A DNA stretch of 64,000 nucleotides, taken from assembly GCF_018991925.1 (NCBI RefSeq), contig NW_024724368.1:4076209-4140208 (forward strand). The letters run 5' to 3'. Origin of the DNA: Homarus americanus. Its lineage: Eukaryota > Arthropoda > Malacostraca > Decapoda > Nephropidae. Under the pieces are notes generated by a model that did no database searches, had not been told where the DNA came from, and saw only the letters and a program-made list of their open reading frames with translations. A program made the translations under genes and the position numbers. Of this stretch, positions 38,600 to 64,000 are shown piece by piece (position 1 is the stretch's first letter; each line of letters begins with the position of its first letter).

Positions 38600-39470
38600 T
38601 AAAGTTTGTGATACAGAAACTTCACAAATAGAGTAATAGCTGTCTTGTTAGGGTGTTGCATGTAGAGAGGCTGAGATAGTTGGGGTATCTGGGGACCGAC
38701 TGGGACAAGTGATTCATAAATTTTAATATGAAGGTAAGGAACTCCAGCTTGGGGTAGATCAAGAATGACTTGGAGTAGAGGTAGGAACATGGTGAGGGAG
38801 GCTGCAAGTGACTGTGCAGTAGGGAGAGTTGTCATTGGGTAAAGACTGCTAACCCACATAAGTGTGGAAAATGGGAATAAAACAGTGAGGGTAATGGGTT
38901 TGACTACAGCATGTCTTAATGAAACTGAATCCTGTTCAACAATTTCTTGCACTTCCAAGTGATTTGCACAATTTAGATATGCCCAATCTCCTTAAACCAT
39001 TTTTTGGGACTGTTACTTAACCACTTGATCATACGTTTAGTCAAATTCGGTGATATAGTTGGAGAACCAATTTGATCCTTTTCATTGATTCTTATTTAAA
39101 GTGAAGTTGATTTTATGATAAGCTTTTATTTATTGTTAACTGGCAAGTTTCCAATACACTTAAAAGTTGGATACCATTGTATTCCATCTTTTAAAGCTAA
39201 CCTAGCCCATAAAAATTTAAACAAAGTTATTAATATTTTCTTTGGAGAATATACAATTGTGTTGGCAATGAGTCAGTACTCCTAGCTGACTCCTCACTGC
39301 CTACTGGAGTAGGGTCACATTTTGTACTCTGGTTCAGGTGTGTCTTGCTGTTAGTGATAGTGTTGGAGAATTTGGCAGGTGAAATAAATGAAAGCCAGAG
39401 TAACTTGCTTGAGTACCTCATATTCATCTATAAAGTGTGATAGTAGGAATTGGTCTTGGCTGACAAAACT
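38600..39470 (+). repeat. 871-bp block, copy 1 (in probable NSD intron 1)
   Basis: About 99% identical, same orientation, to 55356-56225 (I count about 10 substitutions and one net length difference). Similarity extends at much lower level about 200 bases upstream and some tens of bases downstream. It carries an unrecognised minus-strand frame of 119 codons (38958-38599). Not a recognised transposon. Confidence 0.9.
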
Positions 39471-39935
39471 TATTTTGTTTACCTACATAAATGTTCATTC
39501 ATGATCTGTATTTTTTTTACTTGTGTGTGTGTGTTTTAGATCGTCAAGTGTATACAGTACTAAGTTGATACTCTGTCGGTTCCTCAGTATTACAGCAGTC
39601 CACTTGACTTATTCCTTATTGGTTGCATCTTGTAAAAGTCAAGTTCAATTGATCCACTTCAGTTGTTTTGGAGCCTTCACATGAGCACAGCAGGTACAAC
39701 TAAATAACCTGAAACTGAGTTCCTTTTGGTGCGATCCTGTTGGGTTTAACTGGTGTACAAATTAAATTAACCTTTCTGTCGGGAATTGATGTGATCATAT
39801 TTGACTAATTTTTATATAATTAACAAATCCCTCAAGGTCTGTCAGTTTGTGAAGGGTCAGCCAGGGACTACATTTATGGTAGATTGAATATTTGTTATAA
39901 GTGAATTACGTACCAGTATACTGTGTGTGTGTTGT

Positions 39936-40175
39936 GTAGGGGTCAGCATACTCGTCTTGCAGCTGAGTGGCTGTGGGTTTGATTCCCAGGCAAGGCTAGT
40001 TTCTCTATCATATGCCCCCATCTATGTTGCTGTAATTGGGAACCTAGATACAGTATTAATCAATTGGTGAATCGGGCTTCTAGGGTGATGGTTAACCAGT
40101 GCAGTTGGCAAGTTTTTCCTTAACCTTATGTCATACAGGTCATTAGCTCGGTGTGGCCGTTGTTGTTGACAGCTT
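39936..40175 (+). mobile_element. Probable tRNA-derived SINE
   Basis: GGTTTGATTCC at 39976-39986 is a near-consensus pol III box B, and TAGGGGTCAGCATACTCG 38 bases upstream is box-A-like, so the first 70 bases resemble a tRNA head. A non-tRNA body follows up to the next exon region. No clear target duplication. Confidence 0.45.
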
Positions 40176-40322
40176 CGTGTGTCTAGGTGGCCATCCATCC
40201 CTGAACATGAGGGGCTGCCGTACTGCGTGTGTTTGTGTGTAATTAATGTCTTATGTGCTGTGAATTTATTTATTTATTTATTTTTTGCAGAATATCTAAA
40301 CAACACGGCTTTTGAGGCCTCG

Positions 40323-63385
<23,063 letters not shown>

Positions 63386-64000
63386 GTGAGTTGAAACCTT
63401 TTTGAATCGTGATTATGTGAATAGATTTGTTTCAAAGTTACAAGTATTTTCTTTGTAGTAGAGTAGTATAAAATTAAATATAATCAAGGATTTCCTTTTG
63501 TTGGGTACACATAGTTACACTGATATCTGCTAGCACTTGTAAAGGCCATTTTGAAAGTATTATATAACATGTGAATTGTTGAACTAGAGCCTGTGGATTT
63601 TGGTGTGCAATGTGTAGTTTTGTTTGTTCATCCACTAAGTATTTGGTTTGTACCATACGTTAGGATCTTGTAACTGTGTCATCAATAAGTCTGCTGGTTA
63701 TAACAACAGGCTGTGGGGTCCCAAGTTAGGGTAGGATAGGTTAGGTTACATTTGTTAACAACTGTCAGAATGATCTAAAGAAATTGGCCAACTGAACCAG
63801 ATACCAGTTGCCTATTTAGCAAGGATGTTTTGCTGTTGTGACTTAGTGGATGGCTAGCTAAGCATTATCTGATGTTAGATACTTAAATAGGGTGTTCTAT
63901 GGCTACACAGTCCATTGTACTTATGTACTAAAGTTTAAGATTTTTCTTGCAAGACAGGTTAATATATTACTAACTGAGGTGTTTACTTAGATATTGAACT
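63386..64000. other. NSD intron, start only
   Basis: No further exon seen before the window ends. A TTAGG-like patch (GGTTAGGTT style) lies near 63730. Confidence 0.6.

Noticed and set aside
39936..40010. A functional tRNA gene
   Set aside because: A box B is present, but no acceptor stem or anticodon arm can be paired; it fits a SINE head.
40179..40322. Upstream ATG at 40179 as the NSD start
   Set aside because: A pyrimidine tract and AG acceptor at 40281-40290 lie between, so this in-frame stretch is intron or SINE; ATG 40323 with MDDVSSG is the better start.

Overview
The window is eukaryotic nuclear DNA: AT-rich, intron-rich and dense in transposon remnants. It most resembles an arthropod, and probably a decapod crustacean. 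The clues are the codon use and protein divergence of the two genes, a CR1-like LINE tail with octamer 3' repeats, islands of TTAGG-like pentamers, and many small TA-flanked transposons. The organism assignment is inference.

Two host genes can be read exon by exon. On the minus strand, positions 24749 down to 19748 hold a complete seven-exon gene for a seven-bladed RCC1-repeat protein of 396 aa, which I identify as SERGEF (DelGEF), an exocyst/Sec5-linked secretion regulator. On the plus strand, from ATG 40323 to beyond 63385, lies an NSD-family histone H3K36 methyltransferase (NSD1/2/3 type, Mes-4-like). Seventeen coding exons (1785 codons) join in phase and give, in order, an acidic N-terminal region, PWWP1, an AT-hook, an HMG-like segment, PHD1-4, PWWP2, AWS-SET-postSET and PHD5/C5HCH. 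The 3' end is not in the window. The two genes are divergent, with about 9 kb between their likely promoters (near 25.5 kb and 33.5-33.8 kb).

Region by region: 1-19.7 kb is gene-poor and holds several TA-flanked inverted-repeat elements (2127-2971, 3439-4086, 8208-8887), a Tigger-like remnant near 12.2-12.9 kb, and a well-bounded PIF/Harbinger element (14965-16273) with a partial HARBI1-type ORF. 19.7-24.8 kb is SERGEF. 25-33 kb is intergenic, with a LINE tail (28.1-28.6 kb) and a long C/A-only minisatellite (30.3-31.1 kb) bracketed by small fold-back elements. 33.5-34.2 kb looks like a housekeeping promoter (CCAAT, E2F-like, YY1-like) for the NSD gene. 34.5-40.3 kb, probably its first intron, holds fold-backs, a 34-bp minisatellite, a tRNA-type SINE and one copy of an 871-bp block that recurs at 55.4-56.2 kb. 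40.3-63.4 kb is the NSD coding region, whose introns carry a pogo-like element, two abutting MITEs, a hAT MITE with a perfect 8-bp target duplication, and a 142-bp TA repeat.

I found no clear evidence of a new multi-gene system. The most unusual signals are the great excess of the heptamer pair TACAGTA/TACTGTA in noncoding DNA, which is the footprint expected when CAG-ended TA-inserting transposons excise, and the 99%-identical intronic block pair whose flanks are far more diverged, as expected from gene conversion.
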